Of a DNA stretch of 64,000 bases, positions 55,268 to 63,979 are shown one piece after another; positions within the stretch are counted from its first letter, which is position 1, and every line of letters begins with the position of its first letter. The DNA comes from Lachnospiraceae bacterium. Lineage in GTDB: Bacteria; Bacillota; Clostridia; Lachnospirales; Lachnospiraceae. A model generated the notes under the pieces. It made no database searches, had not been told where the DNA came from, and saw only the letters and a program-made list of their open reading frames with translations. Where the stretch lies: assembly GCA_910576385.1 (NCBI GenBank), contig CAJTIR010000013.1, positions 40,949-104,948 of the forward strand, written 5' to 3'. The position numbers and the translations under genes are program-made.

Positions 55268-56782
55268 TTATCTGTCACCTCCGGCAATGGTACTCATAAC
55301 CTTACTCTGATTCAGATCGTCTCCTGAGAGCTCGCCTACAACTTTGCGGTCTCTCATAACGACTAACCGGGAACAAGTACGCAGCATCTCGTCTAACTCA
55401 GAAGAAATAAAGGTAACGCTCATTCCTTCTGAAGCAAGCTTCAGCACTAATTTCTGAATATCAACTTTTGTTCCGACGTCAATACCACGCGTCGGCTCAT
55501 CCAAAATCAAATATTCTGGATGGGTAAACAGCCAACGGGCCAAAATTGCCTTCTGCTGATTTCCACCGGACAGGGACTTAATCGGTGTATCTGCAGAAGC
55601 AGTTTTAATGCTCAAAAGTTTTATGTATTCGTCTGCAATCTTATATTGCTCTGCTTTCGAGAATGGCTTGAAAAATCCTCTTAATACCTGCTGAGCGAGA
55701 ATGATATTTTCACGAACGGAGAGATCTCCCACAATACCATCTCCCTTACGGTCTTCAGGTAGGTATGCAATTTTATTTTTCATAGCATCCAAAGGCTTTG
55801 TAATCTTTACTTCTTTGCCGTTCATCTTAACAGTTCCGCCCGTTACTCTATCCGCACCAAAGAGTGCACGGACGCACTCGCTTCTTCCAGAACCAAGCAA
55901 ACCAGTAAAGCCGTTTACTTCACCCTTCTCAATATGGAAATCAAATGGCTTGATTCCAGCATCGCTGACACGGTTTGTTGCTTCCAATACTGGCACCATA
56001 CCAGGCTTTCTCTGATATTCCTTCTGCTCGCCCTTAATGTCAGCCATATCATCCATCTCTTTGCCAAGCATCTTAGCAACAAGTTTGACACGCGGAAGAT
56101 CTTTGATTGCATACTCACCCACCAACTGGCCATCACGCATAACTGTAATCCGGTCACATATCTCATATACCTGATCCATGAAATGGGTAACAAAGACAAT
56201 TCCAACGCCTCTTGATCTTAAATCCCGCATCAGCTTAAACAGCTTAGCAACCTCCTGCTCATCCAGGGAGGATGTCGGTTCATCCAGAATCAATACCTTA
56301 CAATCCATATCCACCGCACGTGCAATGGCAATCATCTGCTGAACCGCAATAGAGCAGGTCTCCAACTGCTGTGTTGCAGTTGCCGGAATATCAAGAGACT
56401 GCAGAATCTTCTCTGTATCAGTATTCATTTTCTTCCAATTCTGTCCCATGCCTTTGGTTCGGCCTATAAACATATTCTCTGCAACAGAAAGATTGGGACA
56501 GAGCGTAATCTCTTGGTATACCGTACTGATACCAACATTCTGAGCATCCTGGGGTGAATGAATTGCCACTGGTCCTTCCACACCATCGAGGAAAATCTCA
56601 CCTTCATCTTTCCCATAAACTCCAGTCAAGACCTTGATCAAAGTGGATTTCCCAGCACCATTTTCTCCCATCAGCGCATGAACCTCGCCTTTGCGCAATG
56701 TAAAATCTACTCCCTGCAGGGCACGTACTCCGGGAAAGCTTTTATGTATGTTTCTCATCTCTAATACAGCATTATCTTTCAC
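55268..56782 (-). CDS. ytfR: Sugar ABC transporter ATP-binding protein, YtfR-like (two ATPase domains)
   Basis: A 504-residue double ATPase. The first half has Walker A GENGAGKST (about 39-47), signature CSIAVQQM (degenerate) and Walker B LILDEPTSSLD; the second half has a degenerate P-loop GLLGSGRSE (about 292-300), signature LSGGNQQK and LILDEPTRGIDVG. This asymmetric plan is standard for ribose/furanose importers. Start codon is GTG at 56782, eight bases after AGGAGGTGA. Encoded between the binding protein and the permeases. Confidence 0.95.
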   Translation of the reverse strand: MKDNAVLEMRNIHKSFPGVRALQGVDFTLRKGEVHALMGENGAGKSTLIKVLTGVYGKDEGEIFLDGVEGPVAIHSPQDAQNVGISTVYQEITLCPNLSVAENMFIGRTKGMGQNWKKMNTDTEKILQSLDIPATATQQLETCSIAVQQMIAIARAVDMDCKVLILDEPTSSLDEQEVAKLFKLMRDLRSRGVGIVFVTHFMDQVYEICDRITVMRDGQLVGEYAIKDLPRVKLVAKMLGKEMDDMADIKGEQKEYQRKPGMVPVLEATNRVSDAGIKPFDFHIEKGEVNGFTGLLGSGRSECVRALFGADRVTGGTVKMNGKEVKITKPLDAMKNKIAYLPEDRKGDGIVGDLSVRENIILAQQVLRGFFKPFSKAEQYKIADEYIKLLSIKTASADTPIKSLSGGNQQKAILARWLFTHPEYLILDEPTRGIDVGTKVDIQKLVLKLASEGMSVTFISSELDEMLRTCSRLVVMRDRKVVGELSGDDLNQSKVMSTIAGGDR

Positions 56783-56904
56783 CTATGAGTTCACCTCCTA
56801 ATAAATTATCATTGTCCGAAAACAAAGCGCGGTGCAGACCTTTCCATTTCCGCCTTTGCTGCGCCGCGCTTTGAATAATCACTAAAAATTATTTTAAGTT
56901 AATA

Positions 56905-58023
56905 TTAGATACCATAATCTTCAATATCTTGATCGGTGATTGTCTTAGCGTCAAAACCTTTTTCTTCCATTACGATAGTTTTTTCAGAAAGAGTATTGCC
57001 AGCCTCAAGTTCCTTAATAACATCAGAAATGTATTTAGACTGGAATGGATTACACTGTCCATCATAGTTCCAATTTCCAGCTTTCAGTTCTTCTAACGCC
57101 CACTTATTGCAGTCAAATCCCATAATGATTACATCTTTGTCAACACCGTGAGAAATGTTAGCCTTGTCAAGAGCTGCCACTGCACCCTTAGCCATATCGT
57201 CATTCTCTGCATAAATTACATTAAACTCTTTACCAGAGTCAATTGCAGCCTGTACGATCTGCTGTGCCTTCTCAGCATTCCACTCAGCAGTCTGTGGCTC
57301 ACCAACATACTCCCAGTTGTCATTCGCTGCTACAGCCTCTTCCAATGCCTTGGTACGTCCCTGCTGTGCTGCAGTACCCATAGCGCCCTGAAGGTGGATG
57401 ATCTGATATTTATCTAATTTCTGATCTGTCAGCCAATCAACTGCTGTCTGACCTTCTTTTTCCATATCAGATACGATGGAAGCTGCATAAAGATCCTCAG
57501 GTGCATCAATAGTACGGTCGAATAAGATAACTCCAATACCTTCTGTCTGTGCATCTGTAAGTACAGATTCCCAACCTGCGGTATCTGCTGCGGAAATCAG
57601 AAGATAATCTACACCGTCCTGAATAAACTTCTGAGCTGCTGTGATCTGCTCATCATTCTTCATGCTGTAAGCAAAAGATGCATCATAGCCGTTCTCTTTT
57701 GTGAAAGTCTCCTTTAAATCTGCATCGTTAGCGGTACGATAGCCAGACTCATTCGGGTCATTGTTAATGATACCAACTTTAATCAACTCTCCTGAGCTGC
57801 CGCCAGCACTTTCGTCATCTGTTGCTTCATCGCCACCAGCACTTTCATCATCTGTTGCTGGAGTCTTTGTATCATCTGTTGCTGGCTCACTAGTGCTGTC
57901 ATCTGCTGCTGGAGCTGTTGCTGGCTCATCCTTCTTTGCACTATCATCTCCTGAACCACATCCAACTACAGTTCCTGCTACCATAACTACAGCAAGTAAC
58001 ATTGCTAACTTCTTTCTTAACAT
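56905..58023 (-). CDS. ytfQ: Sugar ABC transporter substrate-binding lipoprotein, YtfQ-like
   Basis: A 372-residue lipoprotein with a lipobox ending VVGC (Cys about 22), then a low-complexity acidic linker (about 25-80) containing repeated TDDESAGG units, then a periplasmic-binding-protein type 1 fold: KVGIINNDPNESGYRTAND, LLISAADTAGW, IGVILFDRTID and NVIYAENDDMAKGA. The NDPNESGYRTAN / FDRTID pattern fits YtfQ-type proteins, which bind furanose sugars. First gene of the importer; its own promoter (58072-58100) is good. GGGAGG precedes the ATG. Substrate inferred as arabinofuranose or a related furanose from the adjacent GH43 genes and AraR-type regulator. Confidence 0.92.
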   Translation of the reverse strand: MLRKKLAMLLAVVMVAGTVVGCGSGDDSAKKDEPATAPAADDSTSEPATDDTKTPATDDESAGGDEATDDESAGGSSGELIKVGIINNDPNESGYRTANDADLKETFTKENGYDASFAYSMKNDEQITAAQKFIQDGVDYLLISAADTAGWESVLTDAQTEGIGVILFDRTIDAPEDLYAASIVSDMEKEGQTAVDWLTDQKLDKYQIIHLQGAMGTAAQQGRTKALEEAVAANDNWEYVGEPQTAEWNAEKAQQIVQAAIDSGKEFNVIYAENDDMAKGAVAALDKANISHGVDKDVIIMGFDCNKWALEELKAGNWNYDGQCNPFQSKYISDVIKELEAGNTLSEKTIVMEEKGFDAKTITDQDIEDYGI

Positions 58024-58051
58024 TTACATGTCCTCCCTTTTTTTATTCGGC

Positions 58052-58100
58052 ATCACGCCGTCGGTGATTTCATTTTAAGTTTTTTATTCCTCTCCGTCAA
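58052..58100 (-). promoter_or_regulatory. Promoter and candidate operator of the furanose transporter operon
   Basis: Minus-strand TTGACG (58095-58100), a 17-base spacer and TAAAAT (58072-58077). Immediately downstream, over the expected start of transcription, is the inverted repeat ATCAC-(7)-GTGAT (58052-58068), which could be an operator or a 5' leader hairpin. Confidence 0.6.
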
Positions 58101-58494
58101 TAAGACTTACCCTCTCTTTTTTATATTTGTCGCTATATCCAATACAACTTTTTGTTCATATTTTATTTTTCAGTACAAGTATGATCACTTTTTATTGATT
58201 TTTCCTAATATTTTAATTATTTTACGATATAATAATATTTTTTTTCCGTTATTCCCAAAATATAGGCTCATTTTTCTGTGAAATTGCTTTCATTTTTTGC
58301 TCTTACTTTTGTAACTTTTTGTCACCTTCTCCTATTTGTCCATAATTTGTTCATTTTTTGTTCATTTTTTTAAGGATAAAAAAACGACTTAAATAAATAA
58401 AATTTATAAAAGCAAATATTTTCAGATAATATTCTACAATACCAGATCCAGTCCATTTCCTGCATTTCCATATACTGTATTTTATGAAGTTATG
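58101..58494. other. AT-rich divergent region, no gene
   Basis: Very AT-rich stretch with long T runs between the transporter promoter and the AraR-type regulator promoter. A TTGTTCA-like repeat occurs several times (about 58150-58365). No gene or strong hairpin was seen. Confidence 0.4.
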
Positions 58495-58518
58495 GTATAA
58501 TGTCGACAGACATTATAC
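58495..58518 (+). promoter_or_regulatory. Perfect inverted repeat over the -10 box of the AraR-type regulator gene
   Basis: The arms GTATAATGTC and GACATTATAC are exactly complementary around GACA. The left arm contains a perfect -10 box, TATAAT (58496-58501), with only a weak -35 upstream. A repressor bound here would block the promoter, so autoregulation by the encoded protein is likely. A smaller palindrome, AAGTAT-TCC-ATACTT, follows at 58534-58548. Confidence 0.65.
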
Positions 58519-58605
58519 GCGCCGGAGTGCGCATAAGTATTCCATACTTGATTCTTTTATCGGCAGAATCAAAAAATATCATAGCTATAAAGAAAGGAGC
58601 CTGAG

Positions 58606-59712
58606 ATGTCAGCAAAATATATTTATCTTGCAAATATATTGAGAGAGTTAATCTTTCAGAATACTGGCAGCGGCATTTATAAATTGCCATCTGAACATGA
58701 ACTTTGTGTACAATATCATGTAAGCCGCCAAACTGTAAGGGCTGCGCTGCATCTTCTGACAGAAGAAGGACTGATTGAAAAGCGGCGGGGCAGCGGTTCC
58801 TTTTCCACTGGTCTTGGCACACGCGAAAATACCATCAGTATTATTGTAAATAATGCTGACGAATACACAACCCCTGCCCTTCTCGCGGATCTAAAATCCG
58901 TTTTCAGAGAAAAGGGCTACTCTGCACAAACCTATTCTACTTATTCGAAAATAGCAATTGAACGGGAAATATTAGAAAATCTAAGAACTGCTCCAATGAG
59001 AGGATTAATTGTCGAAGGCACAAAAACTGCACTTCCCAATCCCAATCTTGACCTCTATGAACATCTGATGGAGAAAGGTGTTTCTATTTTGTTTGTTGGC
59101 GGGAATTATCCCGCCCTGGCTTCTGCCGTCTATATCAAGGATGACAACTATTATGGAGGCTATCTGCTGGCAAAGCATTTGATTCAGCTAGGACATACCC
59201 GGATTGCAGGAATTTTCAAAATCGACGATATCCAAGGGGTAGAACGCTATTCTGGCTTTGTCACTGCACTGCGGGACTTTAAAATCCCCGTTACCGAAGA
59301 GCTGCTTCTCTGGTATACCTCTGCCAAACTAGAAGCTTTGCAGACAAAATCAGATACCGGTTTTTTGACCTCATTTCTTCGCAGAAATAAATCTCTATGC
59401 TCTGCCATCATCTGCCATAACGATGAGATAGCATATTGGTTGATTCGTGAGCTGCGCTATGCAGATATTAGAGTGCCAGAAGATATCTCGATTGTCTCTT
59501 TTGACAACAGCTATATGAGCGATTTGGATTCCATCCGTATCACCACCTTGTCCCACAGCAAACACCAACTGGGCAAAACAGCAGCTTGTGCTCTACTGCG
59601 ATTGATTCAGGGTGAAACTGTATATTCAGAAGAGCTGCCCTGGAATCTGATTTCTCGCGGAAGCGACTGTGCTTATGGACACCATCACCACGCAGCATCT
59701 GATGAAAAATGA
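58606..59712 (+). CDS. araR: AraR-type transcriptional regulator (GntR DNA-binding, LacI-type sensor)
   Basis: A 368-residue repressor. Residues about 1-70 form a GntR winged helix (LPSEHELCVQYHVSRQTVRA, then GLIEKRRGSGSF). Residues about 75-360 form a LacI/PurR periplasmic-binding-like sensor, with ITTLSHSKHQLGKTAACALL near the end. This hybrid layout defines AraR, the L-arabinose-responsive repressor of Bacillus and Clostridia. AAAGGAG lies six bases before the ATG. It is divergent from the furanose importer. The actual effector could be another pentose. Its stop nearly touches the convergent response regulator gene. Confidence 0.88.
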   Translation: MSAKYIYLANILRELIFQNTGSGIYKLPSEHELCVQYHVSRQTVRAALHLLTEEGLIEKRRGSGSFSTGLGTRENTISIIVNNADEYTTPALLADLKSVFREKGYSAQTYSTYSKIAIEREILENLRTAPMRGLIVEGTKTALPNPNLDLYEHLMEKGVSILFVGGNYPALASAVYIKDDNYYGGYLLAKHLIQLGHTRIAGIFKIDDIQGVERYSGFVTALRDFKIPVTEELLLWYTSAKLEALQTKSDTGFLTSFLRRNKSLCSAIICHNDEIAYWLIRELRYADIRVPEDISIVSFDNSYMSDLDSIRITTLSHSKHQLGKTAACALLRLIQGETVYSEELPWNLISRGSDCAYGHHHHAASDEK

Positions 59713-59716
59713 TTTT

Positions 59717-61339
59717 TTATGCCCTCATACCACTGCGATATTCTCTGGGCGTACAACCCTGTGTCTTTTTAAATACAAAACTAAAATAATGTGGATCTTT
59801 AAAACCAACCTCTGTGGCAATATCCCCTGACTGCCGTTCTGTCTGCCGTAAAAGCTGTTTGGCCTTTTCCATACGCTTCTGTGTTACATATTCGGTAAAG
59901 GTCATCTCCGTTTCCTGCCGAAATACGGTACTGAAATAGTTGGCGCTTACTTCCACTGCCCCTGCCACTTCATTGAGGGAAATAGAATCCTTGGCATAAT
60001 TTTCCTCTATATATCCCATCGCCTTCTTAATCAGCTTTTTACTTTGACTTTCCAAAGCCTGATTACTCAGTTCCAGCGCCCGATACATAAGCTCTTGCAT
60101 ATAAAACCGCATATCTTCTATGTTGAGACTAAACACCTTCATGTTATCTGTTAAAGTATTTCGCAACAGGTCATTCTGGCTGTAACCCAGATTTTCCACA
60201 AAAGAAATCGCTGTAAAGCGAATGCTGAGCATTAAATAGTCCCGAAATATTTTGGACTTTAATGCTCCCCTGTGACTCTCCAGATAGCCATCCACAAAAT
60301 CCTCTACTTCTTCCTCCTGCCCATGTATCAAAAAATTCTTAATAATCTCGGGATCTGTCTTAGCAATATCCACTCCCCCTAAAGAACTCTCCTCTTTTCC
60401 ATGTGTCTCAAGATTCGCTGCTTCCATCGTCAATACATGCTGTCCAGGCTTGAGAAAACGACATGACATCATATGATTAACTTTACTGTACACCTGAGGC
60501 AGAAGACTAAGGCGTTCCACAGGCTCCCCAATTGCACAATACCACTCAATCTCAGTATCTTGTCCAGAACAAATACGAATAATATTCTCCCGACATCGAT
60601 CCTTCAATTCTTCCATTTGCTCTTCCTCCCCCTTCATCAATATGCCATAGGTATTGATATTCCACCGAAATACCAAAAATTCTGGATAGCGCTGGAAATA
60701 TCTGATCAATTCTTCCCTTTTAGCCGCCAGCAATCGTGACTCCTGGGAGGGTTCCTCCATCGTTCTATTTTCGCGCAGACTGACCATCGCAAGATTATAA
60801 CCTGCTGCATCCATCTCCAGAGACAATTTCTGTGCCTCCTCATAAATTTCCTGTACAGAAAGCTGCCCTTCAAAAACCTTCTCAAAAAAATTTCTTCTGG
60901 AAAACTGCTCATACATCTGCATATCTTCTTTAAATTTTTCCAGATATTCTTCCTGTACCCGCTGCTGTTCAATCTTCTCTCTGGTTTCCTGCAATGCCTT
61001 CTGCAAAGAGGAGCGGGTGACAGGTTTGAGCAGATACTGCTCCACTCCAGCCTGGATTGCCTGCCTTGCATATTCAAAATCATTGTAGCCGCTGATAATG
61101 ATAATTTTCATCTGCGGAAACTCCTGCCTCACAATGGCAGAGAGCGCCAACCCATCCATAAAAGGCATCTTAACATCCGTAATCAACACATCTGGCTTAA
61201 GCCTCCGAATCAGGGGCAGCGCCATTTCTCCATCACTCGCCTCACCTGCAAACTGGTACCCATACTGCTGCCACATAATATGATCACGCAGATTCTCCCT
61301 GACGATCGTTTCATCCTCCACCAGAAATACTTTTAACAT
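59717..61339 (-). CDS. YesN-type AraC family response regulator (second copy)
   Basis: A 540-residue regulator: receiver domain (about 1-120; acidic pocket VEDETI, phosphoacceptor in PDVLITDVKMPFMDG, Lys in LLKPV), a long middle region (about 125-430) of unknown fold with coiled-coil start, and a C-terminal AraC pair of helix-turn-helices (about 435-540, including AVEVSANYFSTVFRQETEMTF in parts and IATEVGFKDPHYFSFVFKK). Paralogous over its whole length to the gene at 62041-63678. It begins 13 bases after the kinase stop, hence one operon. YesN proteins usually activate polysaccharide-uptake genes; the neighbouring importer and glycosidases are plausible targets. Confidence 0.9.
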   Translation of the reverse strand: MLKVFLVEDETIVRENLRDHIMWQQYGYQFAGEASDGEMALPLIRRLKPDVLITDVKMPFMDGLALSAIVRQEFPQMKIIIISGYNDFEYARQAIQAGVEQYLLKPVTRSSLQKALQETREKIEQQRVQEEYLEKFKEDMQMYEQFSRRNFFEKVFEGQLSVQEIYEEAQKLSLEMDAAGYNLAMVSLRENRTMEEPSQESRLLAAKREELIRYFQRYPEFLVFRWNINTYGILMKGEEEQMEELKDRCRENIIRICSGQDTEIEWYCAIGEPVERLSLLPQVYSKVNHMMSCRFLKPGQHVLTMEAANLETHGKEESSLGGVDIAKTDPEIIKNFLIHGQEEEVEDFVDGYLESHRGALKSKIFRDYLMLSIRFTAISFVENLGYSQNDLLRNTLTDNMKVFSLNIEDMRFYMQELMYRALELSNQALESQSKKLIKKAMGYIEENYAKDSISLNEVAGAVEVSANYFSTVFRQETEMTFTEYVTQKRMEKAKQLLRQTERQSGDIATEVGFKDPHYFSFVFKKTQGCTPREYRSGMRA

Positions 61340-61352
61340 CTTTTCCTCCTTG

Positions 61353-62060
61353 CTAAATCGGCAAAAACTCTTTTGGCATTCGAACTTCCACCCGCGTTCC
61401 CTCCCCGTATTTCGAGTTTATTTTAACTCCATATGACGCCCCATAATACAATCTTACTCGCTCATGGACTGCTGCAAGCCCGAATCCTATGCGCTTTCCT
61501 TCTTTCCTTGCCTGCTCCAGTTCTCTTAACTTATCTGGTTTTATCCCAGCTCCATTATCTTCCACTATAATCAGTATATCCTCTTCTAAGTCCTGACATG
61601 CAATCTGTATCATGCTTTTGCCACGTTTCTCCTTCACGCCATGAAATAATGCATTTTCTGCCAACGGCTGTATGGTAAGCTTGGGCAGCCTAACCTCCTC
61701 TAACTCTTTTGGCAATGTAATCTTATAGTCCATGATATCATGATAACATCTCTTTTGAATCTCCATATAGCTCCTGGTATGTTCAATTTCTTCTTTTAAA
61801 CTGATTACATCCTGTCCTTTTGAGAGAGAAATACGAAAGAACAAAGATAACTGGCCAAGCATTTCCACCGCTTCCTGCTGTTTTTCTGCTTCCACCAACC
61901 ACATAATGGCATCCAATGTATTATACAAAAAATGTGGTTCTATCTGTGCCTGCAATGCTTTCATCTCTGCGAAACGCCTCAGTTTACGTTCATGCTCCAC
62001 CTCTGTGCGAAGCCGCTCTATCTCCTCTTTTTCCTGTTCTCTATCCATGACGCACTCCAT
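61353..62060 (-). CDS. Soluble LytS/YesM-type histidine kinase without membrane segments
   Basis: A 235-residue kinase. It has an N-terminal coiled coil (about 5-40), a His_kinase domain with phosphoacceptor in QAQIEPHFLYNTLD (His about 43) and an ATPase domain with N box PLAENALFHGV, EDNGAGI and GFGLAAVHERVRLYYG. YesM relatives normally have 550-600 residues with a Cache-type outer sensor and two membrane segments; all of that is absent. The start at 62060 has GGGAA upstream and overlaps the upstream regulator by 20 bases; a second ATG at 62048 is possible. The apparent hydrophobic extension in a longer frame lies inside the regulator gene and is not credible. How it senses a signal is unclear. 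Confidence 0.85.
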   Translation of the reverse strand: MECVMDREQEKEEIERLRTEVEHERKLRRFAEMKALQAQIEPHFLYNTLDAIMWLVEAEKQQEAVEMLGQLSLFFRISLSKGQDVISLKEEIEHTRSYMEIQKRCYHDIMDYKITLPKELEEVRLPKLTIQPLAENALFHGVKEKRGKSMIQIACQDLEEDILIIVEDNGAGIKPDKLRELEQARKEGKRIGFGLAAVHERVRLYYGASYGVKINSKYGEGTRVEVRMPKEFLPI

Positions 62061-63678
62061 TTCTCTTCCCTTTTTGATTACGATAATCACTAGGGGTACA
62101 GCCCTGTGTTTTCTTAAATAAAAAACTAAAATAATGAGAATCCTTATAGCCAATCTCCAATGCGATCTGCCCGGAACGCTTACTTGTACAGCGCAATAAC
62201 TCTTTTGCCTTTTTCATGCGAAGCTCTGTCAGATATTCAATAAAATTTTGCCCCATCTCCTGACTGAACAAAGCGCTGAAATGATTAGCGCTGACATTGG
62301 CCACACTGGCTGCCCGATTTAAAGACATCTCTGGATCGGTATAATTCTCCTGAATAAATTCCAACGCTTTTCCCATCATCGTGCGATTTCTGCTTTTGCT
62401 GCTCTCATCCCTAAGCTTAATCCCTTGTTTTAAGAGATTGATCACAGCCTTTCTAGCTTGTGGCAAGGTACTGCCCATCTGTTCTATGCCCTGGCTGCTC
62501 TGAATACTCTCATTATCATAACCCAGCTTCGCTACAAATGACATGATACAGAAATGGATGTTCAAAACTACGTATTGACGAAACATCCTCGATCGCAGCG
62601 CGCTGTTTCCAATCATGGAAAAATAATCGTCGACAAAACGCTCGGTATCTTCTAACAACCCATTCCCCAGAAAAGTGTGAACTACCTCTGTGTCCATCAC
62701 AGCCGCATCTATCTCCTTAAGATTTACATCCCTGTCTCCTGCTCTCTGCTCTTCTAGCTGCTGATAAGTGATACATCCGTTCGGCCTGGTATAACGCAGC
62801 GTAAATACCTGAACCGCACTTCGATAACTTTTTGAGAGCATACTCAGACGTTCCACTGGTTCTCCAACTGCCAAAAACCAAGTCACTTTCCCTTTTCCTT
62901 CCTGCAGGTAACCTTTCAGATACTGTACACATTCCTCTGTAAGCGATTCAATATTCTCTGGCGTTCCCTTTACCACAACTGCGTAGCCAAACACATGATT
63001 TCGAAAGATCAGATATTCTTCCTGTCCCTCAATATAAGATTTTATCCTCTCCCGAATCTCCAATTCTGTCTGAGAATAATATTCTGTCCATAATCTCTGT
63101 GACTCCTTACCACTCAATTGAAATAATATAATATTATATGCGGAGGCCATAATATCAATCTGCTGTTGTGCTGCCTGATCGTATATTTCATTGAGGCTGT
63201 ACTTTCCAGAGATAAGTTTTTCAAAAAAATCTCGTCTGGAATTCTGCTCATACTGCCTCATTTCCTTTTCAACTTCTTCATAATAGATACGCTGAGCACG
63301 TTCTTTGTCATAACAATCCCTTATCTTCTTTAAGACACCCAAAAATTCCTGACGACTTACCGGTTTTAGCAAATACTCTTCTACCCCAATCGCAATTGCT
63401 GTCTTGGCATACTCAAAATCATGATAGCCACTAATAATCACAATCTTTGTCTCTGGCAGCTCCTTTTTCACCATTCGGCTTAATTCTAACCCATCCATAA
63501 AGGGCATCCGAATATCTGTGATCACCACGTCCGGTTTCTGCCTTTGAATCAGAGGCAACGCCATTTCCCCATCACTAGCTTCTCCACATAATTCAAAACC
63601 AAATTTCATCCACGGAATCATTTGGCGGATGCTTTCACGAACCACGATCTCATCTTCCACCAAAAATACCTTTAACAT
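62041..63678 (-). CDS. YesN-type AraC family response regulator (first copy)
   Basis: A 545-residue protein with a receiver (about 1-120: VEDEIV, PDVVITDIRMPFMDG, LLKPVS), a middle region (about 125-435) and a C-terminal AraC DNA-binding domain (ALEIGYKDSHYFSFLFKK near the end). It matches the downstream regulator throughout, for example in GEASDGEMALPLI and FMDGL, so the two arose by tandem duplication flanking the kinase. GGAG lies about seven bases before the ATG, and a good promoter with an operator-like inverted repeat precedes it. First gene of the three-gene signalling operon. Confidence 0.9.
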   Translation of the reverse strand: MLKVFLVEDEIVVRESIRQMIPWMKFGFELCGEASDGEMALPLIQRQKPDVVITDIRMPFMDGLELSRMVKKELPETKIVIISGYHDFEYAKTAIAIGVEEYLLKPVSRQEFLGVLKKIRDCYDKERAQRIYYEEVEKEMRQYEQNSRRDFFEKLISGKYSLNEIYDQAAQQQIDIMASAYNIILFQLSGKESQRLWTEYYSQTELEIRERIKSYIEGQEEYLIFRNHVFGYAVVVKGTPENIESLTEECVQYLKGYLQEGKGKVTWFLAVGEPVERLSMLSKSYRSAVQVFTLRYTRPNGCITYQQLEEQRAGDRDVNLKEIDAAVMDTEVVHTFLGNGLLEDTERFVDDYFSMIGNSALRSRMFRQYVVLNIHFCIMSFVAKLGYDNESIQSSQGIEQMGSTLPQARKAVINLLKQGIKLRDESSKSRNRTMMGKALEFIQENYTDPEMSLNRAASVANVSANHFSALFSQEMGQNFIEYLTELRMKKAKELLRCTSKRSGQIALEIGYKDSHYFSFLFKKTQGCTPSDYRNQKGKRNGVRHG

Positions 63679-63712
63679 TCGAAATCTCCAATCTCCTTTT
63701 TAACAATGTTAT

Positions 63713-63765
63713 ATTATAGTAGATGTTGCCTAGAAGTTCAACTTGTTGCGGAAAAAATTGAACTT
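63713..63765 (-). promoter_or_regulatory. Promoter and inverted repeat of the YesN-kinase-YesN operon
   Basis: Minus strand: -35 TTGAAC (63736-63741), 17-base spacer, -10 TATAAT (63713-63718). The inverted repeat AAGTTCAA (63734-63741) / TTGAACTT (63758-63765), with 16 bases between, overlaps the -35, suggesting control by a dimeric regulator, possibly self-regulation. Confidence 0.65.
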
Positions 63766-63854
63766 TTACAGTTAAATTTTTCCTCTTTGCGGGTATTCTC
63801 ATTTCACTGTGACTGCCCCTGTACATCTTATTTTTATTATTTTGTTAGAATCAG

Positions 63855-63979
63855 AACCACCGGCTAAGCCGGTGGTTTGCTCACGCCCTATAAGGGCTTA
63901 TTACCGGCTCTGGAGTCTAAAGACTCATCGAAGGGTTCGCCAGCCGCAACATCATTCTGTACTAAGTCCTAAAGGACTT
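63855..63979. mobile_element. Hairpin array, probable end of an IS200/IS605-like element
   Basis: Several short perfect hairpins with TAA-type loops in 125 bases: AACCACCGGC-TAA-GCCGGTGGTT (63855-63877), GCCCT-ATA-AGGGC (63885-63897), GAGTC-TAAA-GACTC (63913-63926), CGAA-GGG-TTCG (63929-63939) and AAGTCC-TAAA-GGACTT (63964-63979). The adjoining sequence runs off the window. Hairpins of this kind mark the ends of IS200/IS605-type transposons, whose transposase recognises them as single strands. No transposase is visible here, so this is a candidate only; a structured RNA is the alternative. Confidence 0.4.

Noticed and set aside
62061..62153. Hydrophobic N-terminal extension of the short histidine kinase
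   Set aside because: It lies within the coding sequence of the upstream regulator in another frame and lacks a ribosome site, so it is not evidence of a membrane segment.
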